64,000 bases of DNA. Origin: Pseudomonas gingeri. GTDB taxonomy: Bacteria > Pseudomonadota > Gammaproteobacteria > Pseudomonadales > Pseudomonadaceae. The notes beneath the pieces are model-generated. The model was not told where the DNA came from and searched no databases. It saw nothing but the letters and a program-made list of their open reading frames with translations. Both the position numbers and the translations under genes were made by a program. Shown here in pieces: positions 45,246-54,092 of this stretch; positions within the stretch are counted from its first letter, which is position 1, and every line of letters starts with the position of its first letter. Location: positions 175,476 to 239,475 of the forward strand of contig NZ_JACAOS010000001.1 of assembly GCF_013386165.1 (NCBI RefSeq), in the 5' to 3' direction.

Positions 45246-45637
45246 CGCGTTCGGCTTCAAACTGCCTTAACTGACTGGCATTAGCTCAAGCCCTGGTATC
45301 CCGATTCAGGTAGTGACTGGCTGGAGTGGTCAATAACCAAGCTATGCAAGTTGCCGCTATTATTAACGCAGTGTTATGTGTTGATGATAATAATTTAAAA
45401 TCTGCGCGTGTTTCTGCGGCACTTTCTTTTTTTTCATACAACTCATACTTGTATATCTCCGACTCCCGGTTTTAAAGCACTTTCGGCCTTAAGTGGGCCC
45501 GCACGCACGCCTAAAATTAATGTCATCGACTGGCCATGTTGCTGTTAACGACCACTTAATATTATTAATCGACAGTACCGCTGGATTATCAAGCCGCCCA
45601 GACGGCACTTCCTTTTATTTACTTAGAGATTGAACTC
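45246..45637. other. AT-rich non-coding region
   Basis: This gap of nearly 400 bp holds a CTTAACTGACTGGCATTAG repeat (45266-45284) and then a markedly AT-rich stretch with no gene. GTTGATGATAATAATTTAA at 45380 is a weak Fur-like match. It is the long upstream region of the small exported protein. Confidence 0.6.
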
Positions 45638-45862
45638 ATGAAACTGTCTACGTTAGTCATTGCCGGCTTGTTGTCCGTCAGTTCTGTTGCTGCCTTTGCC
45701 GAGGGCGGTTCCGATCGCACCATCGAGCATTGGCAGAAATTCCAGCTCAGCCAACAGGCCAGCCGCGAACAGGCCGAGCAGAAGACCCTGACGGCCCAGG
45801 CACAGAAAGTCGACGATGTATCGAACGGGTCGAAAGACGCCCAGCAGCAACCTGACACCTGA
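45638..45862 (+). CDS. Small exported protein of unknown function
   Basis: The 74-residue product begins with a clear signal peptide (MKLSTLVIAGLLSVSSVAAFA, cleavage about residue 21), leaving a polar, glutamine-rich tail of about 53 residues (HWQKFQLSQQASREQAEQKT). No cysteine or known motif is seen. ATG 45638 is preceded by GAGATTGAACTC with weak ribosome homology. The AT-rich leader suggests regulated expression. Similar small periplasmic proteins occur widely in Pseudomonas without known role. Confidence 0.75.
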   Translation: MKLSTLVIAGLLSVSSVAAFAEGGSDRTIEHWQKFQLSQQASREQAEQKTLTAQAQKVDDVSNGSKDAQQQPDT

Positions 45863-45882
45863 GTTGCAGCGGGCCAGCCGCT

Positions 45883-46758
45883 TCAGCGTGCAAACGCCTG
45901 CCGATAGTCACCCGGCGTTGCACCGAGGATCTGCCGGAAGCGATTGTTGAAGTGGCTGGCGCTGGCAAAACCGCAGGCCAGGGCGATCTCGCCCAGGGGC
46001 TGGTGGGTGGCGCGCAGCAGTTCGCGGGCCCGGGTCAGTCGCCGCGCCAGGACATACTGGTGGGGCGGCAGGCCAAAACTGGTACGGAACATCCGCGCAA
46101 AGTGGTATTCCGACAGCGCGCATAAGCCGGCCAACTCACCGAGGCTCAACGGCTGGCCCAACTGGCTGTCGATGTACTCCACCAGCAGGCGCCGCTGATA
46201 CGCCGCCAAACCGCCTTTCAATCTCAAGCCCTGACGCAACCCCACCTGATTGAGCAACGTATGACTGAGCAGTTCATGGGCCAGGCTGCTACTGAGCAGG
46301 CGCTCTCCCGGTTCGTCCCAGTCGAGGTCGATCAATTGGCGAAAACGCCGCGCCTGCTGCGGGTCTTCCAGAAACGTGTGTTCCTGCAATTGCAGCTCAC
46401 GGGGCTCACGATCCAGCAGCGTCACGCAACCGGCCGCAAACTGTTCCTGACTGAAATACAGGTGGGCCAGGCGAATACTGCCGTTGATCACCCAGCCGGA
46501 CTGATGTTCGGCGGGCAGGATACACAGCTTGTCCGGGCCGCCCTTGGTGTCCGGGCGGTCGCGGCGAAAAGTCCCGGTGCCGCCGGCGATATAGCAGGAC
46601 AGGGTGTGATGGCCGGGCGCCTCGTAGTCCTGGGCGTCGTGATGATTGCTCCACAAGGCCGCCGCCAGGCCGTCACCGAGCTCCGCGCTGTGCTCCAGGC
46701 GTGAATTGGGTGAGCGGTTCAGGGCTTGAAAGACTTGCAGGGTATCCAGTGCGGGCAT
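45883..46758 (-). CDS. AraC-family regulator
   Basis: The 291-residue protein has a C-terminal AraC double helix-turn-helix (about 190-290; LSLGELAGLCALSEYHFARMFRTSFGLPPHQYVLARRL, then LGEIALACGFASASHFNNRFRQ) and an N-terminal cupin-like sensing part. ATG 46758 follows GGAG. It diverges from an EamA exporter gene 138 bp away, the likely target. Confidence 0.9.
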   Translation of the reverse strand: MPALDTLQVFQALNRSPNSRLEHSAELGDGLAAALWSNHHDAQDYEAPGHHTLSCYIAGGTGTFRRDRPDTKGGPDKLCILPAEHQSGWVINGSIRLAHLYFSQEQFAAGCVTLLDREPRELQLQEHTFLEDPQQARRFRQLIDLDWDEPGERLLSSSLAHELLSHTLLNQVGLRQGLRLKGGLAAYQRRLLVEYIDSQLGQPLSLGELAGLCALSEYHFARMFRTSFGLPPHQYVLARRLTRARELLRATHQPLGEIALACGFASASHFNNRFRQILGATPGDYRQAFAR

Positions 46759-46896
46759 GGTCTGTTCTCCAACGCCTTGCATCCTACTCCGTCGCGTAAA
46801 GCCCTGGCAGCCGCGGGCCGACAAAAGCGCAAGTTTTTGCAAGCGCGCAAGCGGCGTGTCCACCGACACTGAGGCCTGTCTTCTGGAGTCCGCCGC

Positions 46897-47799
46897 ATGA
46901 ACCTGTTTCTCTACCTGCTGACCGTATTGATCTGGGGCACCACCTGGATCGCCCTGAAACTGCAACTGGGGGTGGTGGCGATTCCGGTGTCCATCGTCTA
47001 TCGCTTCGGCCTGGCGGCGCTGGTGCTGTTTGTCATGCTGCTGCTCAGTCGCCGCCTGCAACCGATGAACCGCCGTGGTCACCTGATCTGCCTGGCCCAG
47101 GGCCTGTGCCTGTTCTGCCTGAATTTCATGTGTTTCCTCACCGCCAGCCAGTGGGTGCCCAGTGGCCTGGTGGCGGTGGTGTTTTCCACCGCGACCTTGT
47201 GGAATGCCCTGAATGCCCGGATCTTCTTCAAGCAGAAGATCGCCCGCAATGTGTTGATGGGCGGGGCCTTGGGTCTGCTCGGCCTGGGCCTGCTGTTCTG
47301 GCCGGAGCTCTCCGGGCACACCGCCGGCCCGCACACGCTGCTGGGCCTGGGTTTGGCCTTGCTCGGCACGCTGTTTTTCTCGGCTGGCAACCTGCTTTCC
47401 AGCCTGCAACAGAAGGCCGGGCTCAAGCCCCTGACCACCAATGCCTGGGGCATGCTCTACGGCGCCTTGATGCTGGCGACCTACTGCCTGTTCCGGGGCA
47501 TCCCGTTCGAGATGGAATGGAACACCCGCTATATCGGCTCCTTGCTGTACCTGGTGATTCCGGGTTCGGTGATCGGCTTCACCGCCTACCTGACCCTGGT
47601 CGGGCGTATGGGGCCGGAGCGCGCGGCCTATTGCACGGTGCTGTTCCCGCTGGTGGCGCTGAACGTTTCGGCCTATGCCGAGGGCTACCACTGGACGGCC
47701 CCGGCGCTGCTCGGGCTGGTCGCGGTGATGGCGGGCAATGTGCTGGTGTTCCGCAAACCTGCGGCGCCGTTGCGGCAGACGTCGGCCAGGGTCGCCTAA
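46897..47799 (+). CDS. EamA-family exporter
   Basis: The 300-residue inner-membrane protein has ten hydrophobic segments in two EamA repeats (IWGTTWIALKLQLG, then SAGNLLSSLQQ). ATG 46897 follows CTGGAG. The gap to the AraC gene has three GCAAG units near 46829-46850 (GCGCAAG-TTTTT-GCAAG-CGC-GCAAG) that could be binding sites. The substrate is unknown. Confidence 0.9.
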   Translation: MNLFLYLLTVLIWGTTWIALKLQLGVVAIPVSIVYRFGLAALVLFVMLLLSRRLQPMNRRGHLICLAQGLCLFCLNFMCFLTASQWVPSGLVAVVFSTATLWNALNARIFFKQKIARNVLMGGALGLLGLGLLFWPELSGHTAGPHTLLGLGLALLGTLFFSAGNLLSSLQQKAGLKPLTTNAWGMLYGALMLATYCLFRGIPFEMEWNTRYIGSLLYLVIPGSVIGFTAYLTLVGRMGPERAAYCTVLFPLVALNVSAYAEGYHWTAPALLGLVAVMAGNVLVFRKPAAPLRQTSARVA

Positions 47800-47883
47800 G
47801 AAACAGCACATCTATGTAGATCAGTCCCGAGTCCATGGCTGGATAACCTGACGCTTTGCACGGCGTATCAGGAAGGACAGGCC

Positions 47884-50800
47884 ATGAACCGATCTGCTGG
47901 AAAAAGCACCGATGTCGACAGGGCGGATGAGCTGCTGGCGCAGCTTCCCGCCGAGGTCGACGACCCTTTGTTGCTGGCGTTCATGCGTCGCGACACCGAC
48001 CTGCTGCACAACCAGAAGAGCTGGGCGCGGCAACAGGTCGTCGAGCAACTGGCGATTTCGTTCAAAGCGGCCATGGGGCCCTTGCATGAAGCCGAACAGC
48101 GCACCTGGCTGGGACGTTATCGCCAGTTCATGGCGGCCAGAGAGGCACTCGACGAGGAGAGCCACAAGGTCGTCGACGCCTTCGAAAAGGCCGGTTTGGC
48201 CAAGCTGCGCGAACGCCTGCGACAAGCTTCGGGCCTGGACCTCGACCCGCTCAGCACCTATCTCCATACCGTGATCGATTCGCCAACGCAGGTCCGCCAG
48301 CCCCAGGGGGATGGCCCGCCGGTGCAGGTGGAATCGTTCGAGCGGCGCATCGGTACGGTCACGGTCTCGACCATGACCTTGTGGCAAGCCGCCTGTCTGA
48401 ATTTCGCCTTCTCCGATTCCAGCTACGCCAACCTCAAGCGGCGCTGGATTTCCTCCGACAAAAAAGTCGATATCAACGACCGGCGCTGGTTGCTGGCGAC
48501 GCAGACCTTTGTCCAGATCGTCCGTGAGCTTGATCTGGGGGCCGTGCTCAAGCCCCATGTGGCGCAGGCCATGGGCGTGGACGAGCCATTGCCGCAGTCG
48601 ATACTGGCGTTTGCCCACGCCGCGATTCACTTCGGCCTGTATGACGCGGCCCGGCAGCCGACCATCACCGGCATGACCTACGCCGCCTTCGTAGCCTTCA
48701 GGGATGAACTGACGGCGGCTCGCCCTCGGCTCAAGGGCTCCTATGTTGCACTGCGCCTGCCCGGTGGTCTGCAAGCGCGGCTGGACCGGGTGCTGGAGTC
48801 CATTGAAAGCGAGTGGCTGCATCTGTTCGATATCGAGCGTGAGCCCCTGGAGCTGATCTACCTGCCGCTGCAAGTCTTTGTGGTACCGGGCCAGCAGGGG
48901 CTTTACAGCTTTTGCGGCGACCGTCCCGGGGCCGCCATGCGCTACCACGATTCAACCGCTGCGTTCGAGCGGGACTTCAAGGCGCAACTGGAAAATGACA
49001 GTCGCAGCGGACAGCTGGGCTGGTTGCTCTCCTCGTTGGCTTTCAAGCAGCAGCACCAGTTCTGGCAATGGCTCAAGGATCACGCCAGGACCAAGCCCCT
49101 GAGCTGGATGTCGACCTTCGAAGACGTCTACCGCTGGCTCTGGTCGGGGGAGGGCATTGAGGCACTGACATTCGAGTATGGCGATACGCCCGCCGATTCC
49201 AGCCCCGGCCAGGTTCTGGCCGGGTTCTATGCCTGGCGTTTTCGCTTGAATACCGAAGCCATCGCGGTGGCAAAGACCGAACACGATCTGCAAGCCGTCA
49301 AGGAGGGCTTTCTTGAGGTCATGAACCTGCTGCTGAACGTTCTGATGTTGCCGGTGCCGGGAGGTTTCGGGGCTCTGGGGCGGATGCTCGCGGTGGTCAT
49401 GTTTGCCCAATTGGGTGTGGGGCTGGCCGATGGCATCCTGGCGACTTTCCAGGGGCGCCCCAGGGCGTTGGGGCAGGCGCTGGCCAACGTCGGCCTGGCG
49501 ATCCTCGCCGGGGGTGTGCTCGGCTATGCCGGACACGTCCTGGAGCGCAAGCTTCAGGCCTTGTCCCTGGAGCTTTGGCGCTGGCGCAAGGTGACAGCGG
49601 CCCAGGGGCCGCCCCGGCTGTGGAAGGTCGACCTGAGCGGTTATGCCGTTTCCGTGAAGGGCTTGCGGGAACGCTTTGCTGCCGATGAGCGCGGGCTCTT
49701 CGAGGAGAGTGAAGCGCTGTTCGGCATGGTGCGCGAGCCCGGCGGCCTGATTCCGGTCAGGCTGGAATACGACATCGTGCTCAAGCGCTATGTGGCGGTC
49801 GCGCCCGAGCCTTCGGGATTCCGCCCGCCCATGCGCTATGAAAGGCAAGCGCGCAGCTGGGTGGTGGACCTGGATGACAGCCATACCCTGAGCGAAGCCC
49901 GTTGGCTGGAACGGATGATGGTCCAGGGTAATGCCGAACAGGCCGAGACGCTGTTGCAGATCAGCGGTGTTCGCCGTGAGGTGTTGCAAGAGGTCTGGGC
50001 GGGTGGCTTGCCACCGGCGTCGCTGGCCGAGGCCGAGCGCCGCCGACAGATCGACGCCGGCCTCGATGCGTTGATCGGCGGCAGTGATGCGCGGCTGAGC
50101 TTGCCGGTGGAGGCCGAGCGTGCCCTGTTCTGCCTGTTGCCGCGGCTGTCCGATTGGCCCGAAACCACCGGGTTGTTTATCCACGGACCCGAGGGCGAGT
50201 TGTTGGCGGTCCATGGTCGCCAGGCGCGACCGGCCGACTTCGAGCACAGAGTGGCGATCCGGCGGTTGGAAGAGGGCGGGTATATCGAGCAGCCGGCCGA
50301 TCCATTGCAGGTTCCCGACGGTCTTGCCCATGAAGACGGGGTGCAGGCGTTGATCCTCGGCCTGTTGCCCGACGGCTGTCCGCTCAAGGGCGACTTCCAG
50401 CCCTTTGTCCGGCGCCAGTGGAACAAGGCGATACGCCAGCAAGTCAACGCTCTGGCTCGGCTTGAACGCCTCGGGTTATTCGAGGTACTCGGCAGTCACG
50501 ACGGCCTGGATCGTTCTACCTCGCGATCCCCCGCCCGCCATTTCCTCTCACTGGTCACGCCGTCCCTGCCGCCCCTGGTGCTCAAGCTCCAGGCCTTGTA
50601 TCCCGCGCTGTCACTGGCGCGCATCGGTGAGTATCTACGGCACGTGAGCCTGGCGCCGCAGCCGCTCCAAGGGTTTCTGGAAAGCGGCCAATTGCCTGGG
50701 GCGCAGGCCCGTGCGTTGGCCGATGCACAAGCCATGACCCGCCTGGGCCGGGCGCTGGACGGAATCCATCAGGCCCGCTCGTTTCACCGCGACACCGATC

Positions 50801-53800
50801 AATGGTTGCAACTGGCCGGCGAGTTGTTGGTTCGCGAACGACTGGCAACGACCCTGTGCCCTCGGGTCTCCACCAGCCCGACTCACGACAGTTTCTACCT
50901 CGCCCTGGCGGCGCTGTTCACCCCCCATGAATTGAGCCAGTTGGGTGTGACCTCGGCGACCGACGTGAAGGCCTTGCGCACACTGCTCGCCGGCGTCCTG
51001 GAGCGTCGGCGGGCGGCCGACGGGCGTATTTTGCTGCCGGTCGAACGTTGCCGGGAGACGCTCGTCCTGCCGGCGACCCTGATGCCTGATGAAGCCGGTC
51101 TCTACCGACACGACGACAACACCTACCTGTCGCTTGAGGGCGGTCTCTACCGCATTGAAAATACCGGCTTGCCCGAGGATTGGCGGATCAACCCCAGCGA
51201 TCTGCCGGGTGCCTATACACCGCGTCTGGAACATAACGGCGCCAGCGCCTGGTGGCACGAGTTCGAAGACCCGCTGGGTTGGGAGGGGCCGACGGCGTTT
51301 CGTCGCCTGGGTGGGCAGGCGGCGTCGTTTTCCGAGGCGGTTGCCCGGCAGATCCTGGCGGTCAGCGATACCTCGGACAGCCTGTTGCGCCAGACGATTT
51401 TCTGCAATCAACCTCCTCCTGCGTTCCTGCTGTCGGTCATGCAACGCTTCAGGGACCATCTGGATATCGAGCAGCACATCGCCGCGCTGACATGGCGTTC
51501 GACGCAACTGCCGGCGCTGTTCAAAACCGCGCTTGATGGTCTCAGCGTCGCTGATGAACTGTGGCTGGGCCTCGATCCGGGTGTGTCGGCAAGCCAGGCG
51601 ATCGGTTACTTGCTGCGGCGCCTGGCGCTGGACCCGCGACGTGTCCGGCAGGTACTGGCCGACGGTCTGGCCGGTCAGCGGGCCCAGACCGCAGAGCCTT
51701 TGGTGAGTCAGTTGGAGCAGGCCTTTGCGGGGCTGCCAGGTGGGGTGGCCGAGGAGATGCTGGAACACAGCGAATCCTGGCAACGCCGACTGCTCACCGA
51801 CTCGCGACGGATACCGCTGGCGTTGGCCGAAGAGGCCCGCTGGTGGTGCGAGGAAGCCATCCTGGGCCAGGCTCTCACGGGGTTGAGCCCCGACGGGTTG
51901 AGCAATCCCCATAGCGATCAGATCCTGTTGACGGTGCTCAAGGCACTGCCGGGTTGGCCGGATAGCGCCCGGATTGAAATCCGCGAGACGGGAGTCGACG
52001 GCCCGCTGCTGGACAGCAGCGGGCGCGGCGATACCGACAAGCGCCGGGTGGTGGTCAAGCGGCCCGACGGTTATGAGGCGTTTATCGTCGATGGCGAGCA
52101 GGTTTCCCGTCAGGGAGCGGTGCAGAGCGACCTGCTCCTGGCCTTGTCCCGAGTGGTACGGGATCTGCCCGCGCGCCTGCCCTGGGGGGGAGCGCAAGGG
52201 CCGGAGGCGCTGTTGAAAAACCTGATCGGCCAGCAGGCGATTCGCCTGCGCGCCGAACTGCGCCAGCGACTCGGGTTGCGTCCCACGCCGGGCTGGGCGT
52301 CGCTGCCGCGCCGTCTGGTGCGTCAGCGCGACGGTCAGATTGGCATCGCGATGAGTGGACGTGGCAGGAATCTGCCGGAGGTGCAGATGTTTGCCCGGTT
52401 GAAAAAACTCTATCGCGGCGCCACTCAGCAGGAGTTGTTCGACCAACTGCGCTCGGCGGGCCGCACGAACGCCGAGCAACGGCTGGCGGTCGAGGCGTTG
52501 GAGCGCGACTACAGCACCTTGAAGAGCGAGTTGGTGAGCTGGGTCAACATGCCGCGAGGCGTCGACGGACTGGTATGGGACGCCAACTTCAGGATGCGCG
52601 TGGCCATGGCGTGCAGGATCAGGCGTTGCTGGCGTTGGGAAAGTCGCAATCTCATGGGCGGCCTGTTGTTGCTCGAAGGCTTCGTGATCAAGCAGATGCC
52701 CAGTCTCAGCGTATCGTTCAGCCACGTGACCCAGTTGCTGGTGCGTGACATGAACCTGGATATCAGCTACGTGAATGGGTTCCTGCGCGCGTTTCCGGCC
52801 TTGAAGCACCTGCGCCTGTATGGCGCCGGCCTGAAGCGTCTGCCTCCGGAGATTGGTCAGATGACGGCGCTGGAAGAACTCGACCTGGAGGACAACCGGA
52901 TTGTCCTGACCGAGGCGGCGGTCTTGCAACTGGCAGGGCTGCAGCGCTTGAAGAGTCTGAACCTGCGTGGGAATCCATTGAAGCTGCTACCCGAGTTCGG
53001 TGCCCTGACCCATCTGCAATCACTCGACCTGAGCCGGACCGGCATGGATTCATGGCCCTCGGGTACGCTCTTTCTCAAGCACCTGGCCTACATGAATCTG
53101 GCCGATAACCGGATCCGCCAAGTCCCCAATGCCTTGCTCTCGGCTTCACCGCTGATCAAGCGTGGCGTGCGTCTGAATGGCAATCCGCTGGAGCACGACG
53201 TGCTCGCCAAGCTAGCGGTCGAAGCCCGGGAGCAAAGGGGTGAGGGGATTACCTTCGGGCTGTCCGCCGGCCAGCTTGCGGGCCCCGTCGGGATCGAGGC
53301 CTGGGGTTCGGTCGTGGGGCGCAGCGATGAGCAGCACCAGGTCTGGCAACGGGTCCGCGATGAGCCGGACGCCGACGTGCTGTTCGATTTTCTCGACCAA
53401 TTGAGTGCCTTGGCGGCCTTTTATGAGCCGCAGTTTTCCGCCGCACGGAGCAATCTGACACGGCGTGTCTGGCGGATGCTCGAAGCGGCGGCCGAAAGTG
53501 CGGATTTTTGCGAGCAACTCTTCGTCCGGCAACAGGTGTTGGCGGCCGGGGGGATGGGCAGTTTGCAACTGTTCAATGAACTGGAGTTCGCGGTGCTCTG
53601 CCGCCAGGCCTTGAACGAGGTCGACAAAGCCACGGCCCAGGCCCGGCTGCTGCGTTTGCTCAAAGGCAAGTTCCGCTTGCAGGTGCTCTGGGACAAGTCC
53701 GCCGACCTCAGTATTTATCGGACTTATTGGGAGCTGTTGGGCACACGGCTGGAGTTGCCCGATCTGTTCAACGAACGCTTCTACAAGGAGCGGGTGGTGT

Positions 53801-54033
53801 TGAGCGACGCTCAGCTCGAGGCCATGGTCGAGCAGGTCCGGCGACGGGAAACGGCGGTGAAGGGGGCGCTTGGCCTGCATCGTTACCTGACGGAGGATAT
53901 TGCCTGGCGCAGGTTTCTCGAGCGGGCCTATGGCGAGGATTTCCAGTCGTTGTCCGAACAGGAGCGTCATGCCCGCATCGACACGTTGACGATCAACGCC
54001 TTGAGTGACACGGCACCTGTCGTATTTAGTTAG
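47884..54033 (+). CDS. Giant dermonecrotic-toxin/LRR/NEL-like protein, copy 1
   Basis: The 2,049-residue protein has no signal peptide. The N-terminal third is helical and resembles the dermonecrotic-toxin-like (DUF6543) region of large Pseudomonas proteins. A hydrophobic hairpin (about 480-558) contains LPVPGG and could cross a membrane. Further on come a WWHE block (about 1122) and, at 1612-1780, five to six leucine-rich repeats (LEELDLEDNRI, LKSLNLRGNPL, LAYMNLADNRI). The last 270 residues fit the NEL ubiquitin-ligase fold, but where a catalytic CxD is expected I read AAGGMG (1887-1892). ATG 47884 follows GGAAGG. A close paralogue follows 59 bp after the stop. Host-directed or inter-bacterial toxin activity is inferred; no secretion genes lie nearby. 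Confidence 0.85.
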   Translation: MNRSAGKSTDVDRADELLAQLPAEVDDPLLLAFMRRDTDLLHNQKSWARQQVVEQLAISFKAAMGPLHEAEQRTWLGRYRQFMAAREALDEESHKVVDAFEKAGLAKLRERLRQASGLDLDPLSTYLHTVIDSPTQVRQPQGDGPPVQVESFERRIGTVTVSTMTLWQAACLNFAFSDSSYANLKRRWISSDKKVDINDRRWLLATQTFVQIVRELDLGAVLKPHVAQAMGVDEPLPQSILAFAHAAIHFGLYDAARQPTITGMTYAAFVAFRDELTAARPRLKGSYVALRLPGGLQARLDRVLESIESEWLHLFDIEREPLELIYLPLQVFVVPGQQGLYSFCGDRPGAAMRYHDSTAAFERDFKAQLENDSRSGQLGWLLSSLAFKQQHQFWQWLKDHARTKPLSWMSTFEDVYRWLWSGEGIEALTFEYGDTPADSSPGQVLAGFYAWRFRLNTEAIAVAKTEHDLQAVKEGFLEVMNLLLNVLMLPVPGGFGALGRMLAVVMFAQLGVGLADGILATFQGRPRALGQALANVGLAILAGGVLGYAGHVLERKLQALSLELWRWRKVTAAQGPPRLWKVDLSGYAVSVKGLRERFAADERGLFEESEALFGMVREPGGLIPVRLEYDIVLKRYVAVAPEPSGFRPPMRYERQARSWVVDLDDSHTLSEARWLERMMVQGNAEQAETLLQISGVRREVLQEVWAGGLPPASLAEAERRRQIDAGLDALIGGSDARLSLPVEAERALFCLLPRLSDWPETTGLFIHGPEGELLAVHGRQARPADFEHRVAIRRLEEGGYIEQPADPLQVPDGLAHEDGVQALILGLLPDGCPLKGDFQPFVRRQWNKAIRQQVNALARLERLGLFEVLGSHDGLDRSTSRSPARHFLSLVTPSLPPLVLKLQALYPALSLARIGEYLRHVSLAPQPLQGFLESGQLPGAQARALADAQAMTRLGRALDGIHQARSFHRDTDQWLQLAGELLVRERLATTLCPRVSTSPTHDSFYLALAALFTPHELSQLGVTSATDVKALRTLLAGVLERRRAADGRILLPVERCRETLVLPATLMPDEAGLYRHDDNTYLSLEGGLYRIENTGLPEDWRINPSDLPGAYTPRLEHNGASAWWHEFEDPLGWEGPTAFRRLGGQAASFSEAVARQILAVSDTSDSLLRQTIFCNQPPPAFLLSVMQRFRDHLDIEQHIAALTWRSTQLPALFKTALDGLSVADELWLGLDPGVSASQAIGYLLRRLALDPRRVRQVLADGLAGQRAQTAEPLVSQLEQAFAGLPGGVAEEMLEHSESWQRRLLTDSRRIPLALAEEARWWCEEAILGQALTGLSPDGLSNPHSDQILLTVLKALPGWPDSARIEIRETGVDGPLLDSSGRGDTDKRRVVVKRPDGYEAFIVDGEQVSRQGAVQSDLLLALSRVVRDLPARLPWGGAQGPEALLKNLIGQQAIRLRAELRQRLGLRPTPGWASLPRRLVRQRDGQIGIAMSGRGRNLPEVQMFARLKKLYRGATQQELFDQLRSAGRTNAEQRLAVEALERDYSTLKSELVSWVNMPRGVDGLVWDANFRMRVAMACRIRRCWRWESRNLMGGLLLLEGFVIKQMPSLSVSFSHVTQLLVRDMNLDISYVNGFLRAFPALKHLRLYGAGLKRLPPEIGQMTALEELDLEDNRIVLTEAAVLQLAGLQRLKSLNLRGNPLKLLPEFGALTHLQSLDLSRTGMDSWPSGTLFLKHLAYMNLADNRIRQVPNALLSASPLIKRGVRLNGNPLEHDVLAKLAVEAREQRGEGITFGLSAGQLAGPVGIEAWGSVVGRSDEQHQVWQRVRDEPDADVLFDFLDQLSALAAFYEPQFSAARSNLTRRVWRMLEAAAESADFCEQLFVRQQVLAAGGMGSLQLFNELEFAVLCRQALNEVDKATAQARLLRLLKGKFRLQVLWDKSADLSIYRTYWELLGTRLELPDLFNERFYKERVVLSDAQLEAMVEQVRRRETAVKGALGLHRYLTEDIAWRRFLERAYGEDFQSLSEQERHARIDTLTINALSDTAPVVFS

Positions 54034-54092
54034 AGCCGGTGCCCGGGGCGAGAGGGCTAGGCTGGGCTTTTCCAGCAATGAAAAGAGCAGCC

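Noticed and set aside
45435..45455. CATACA..TGTATA as a second PplR box
   Set aside because: The half-sites are 9 bp apart instead of 12 and the first lacks the leading T.
50635..52929. 764-residue minus-strand frame inside the first giant gene
   Set aside because: Antisense to a continuous coding frame with recognisable domains; no independent support.
54039..54092. GTG start extending the second giant protein
   Set aside because: The extension MPGARGLGWAFPA has no ribosome site in front and no toxin-like character; ATG 54093 has AGAG upstream.
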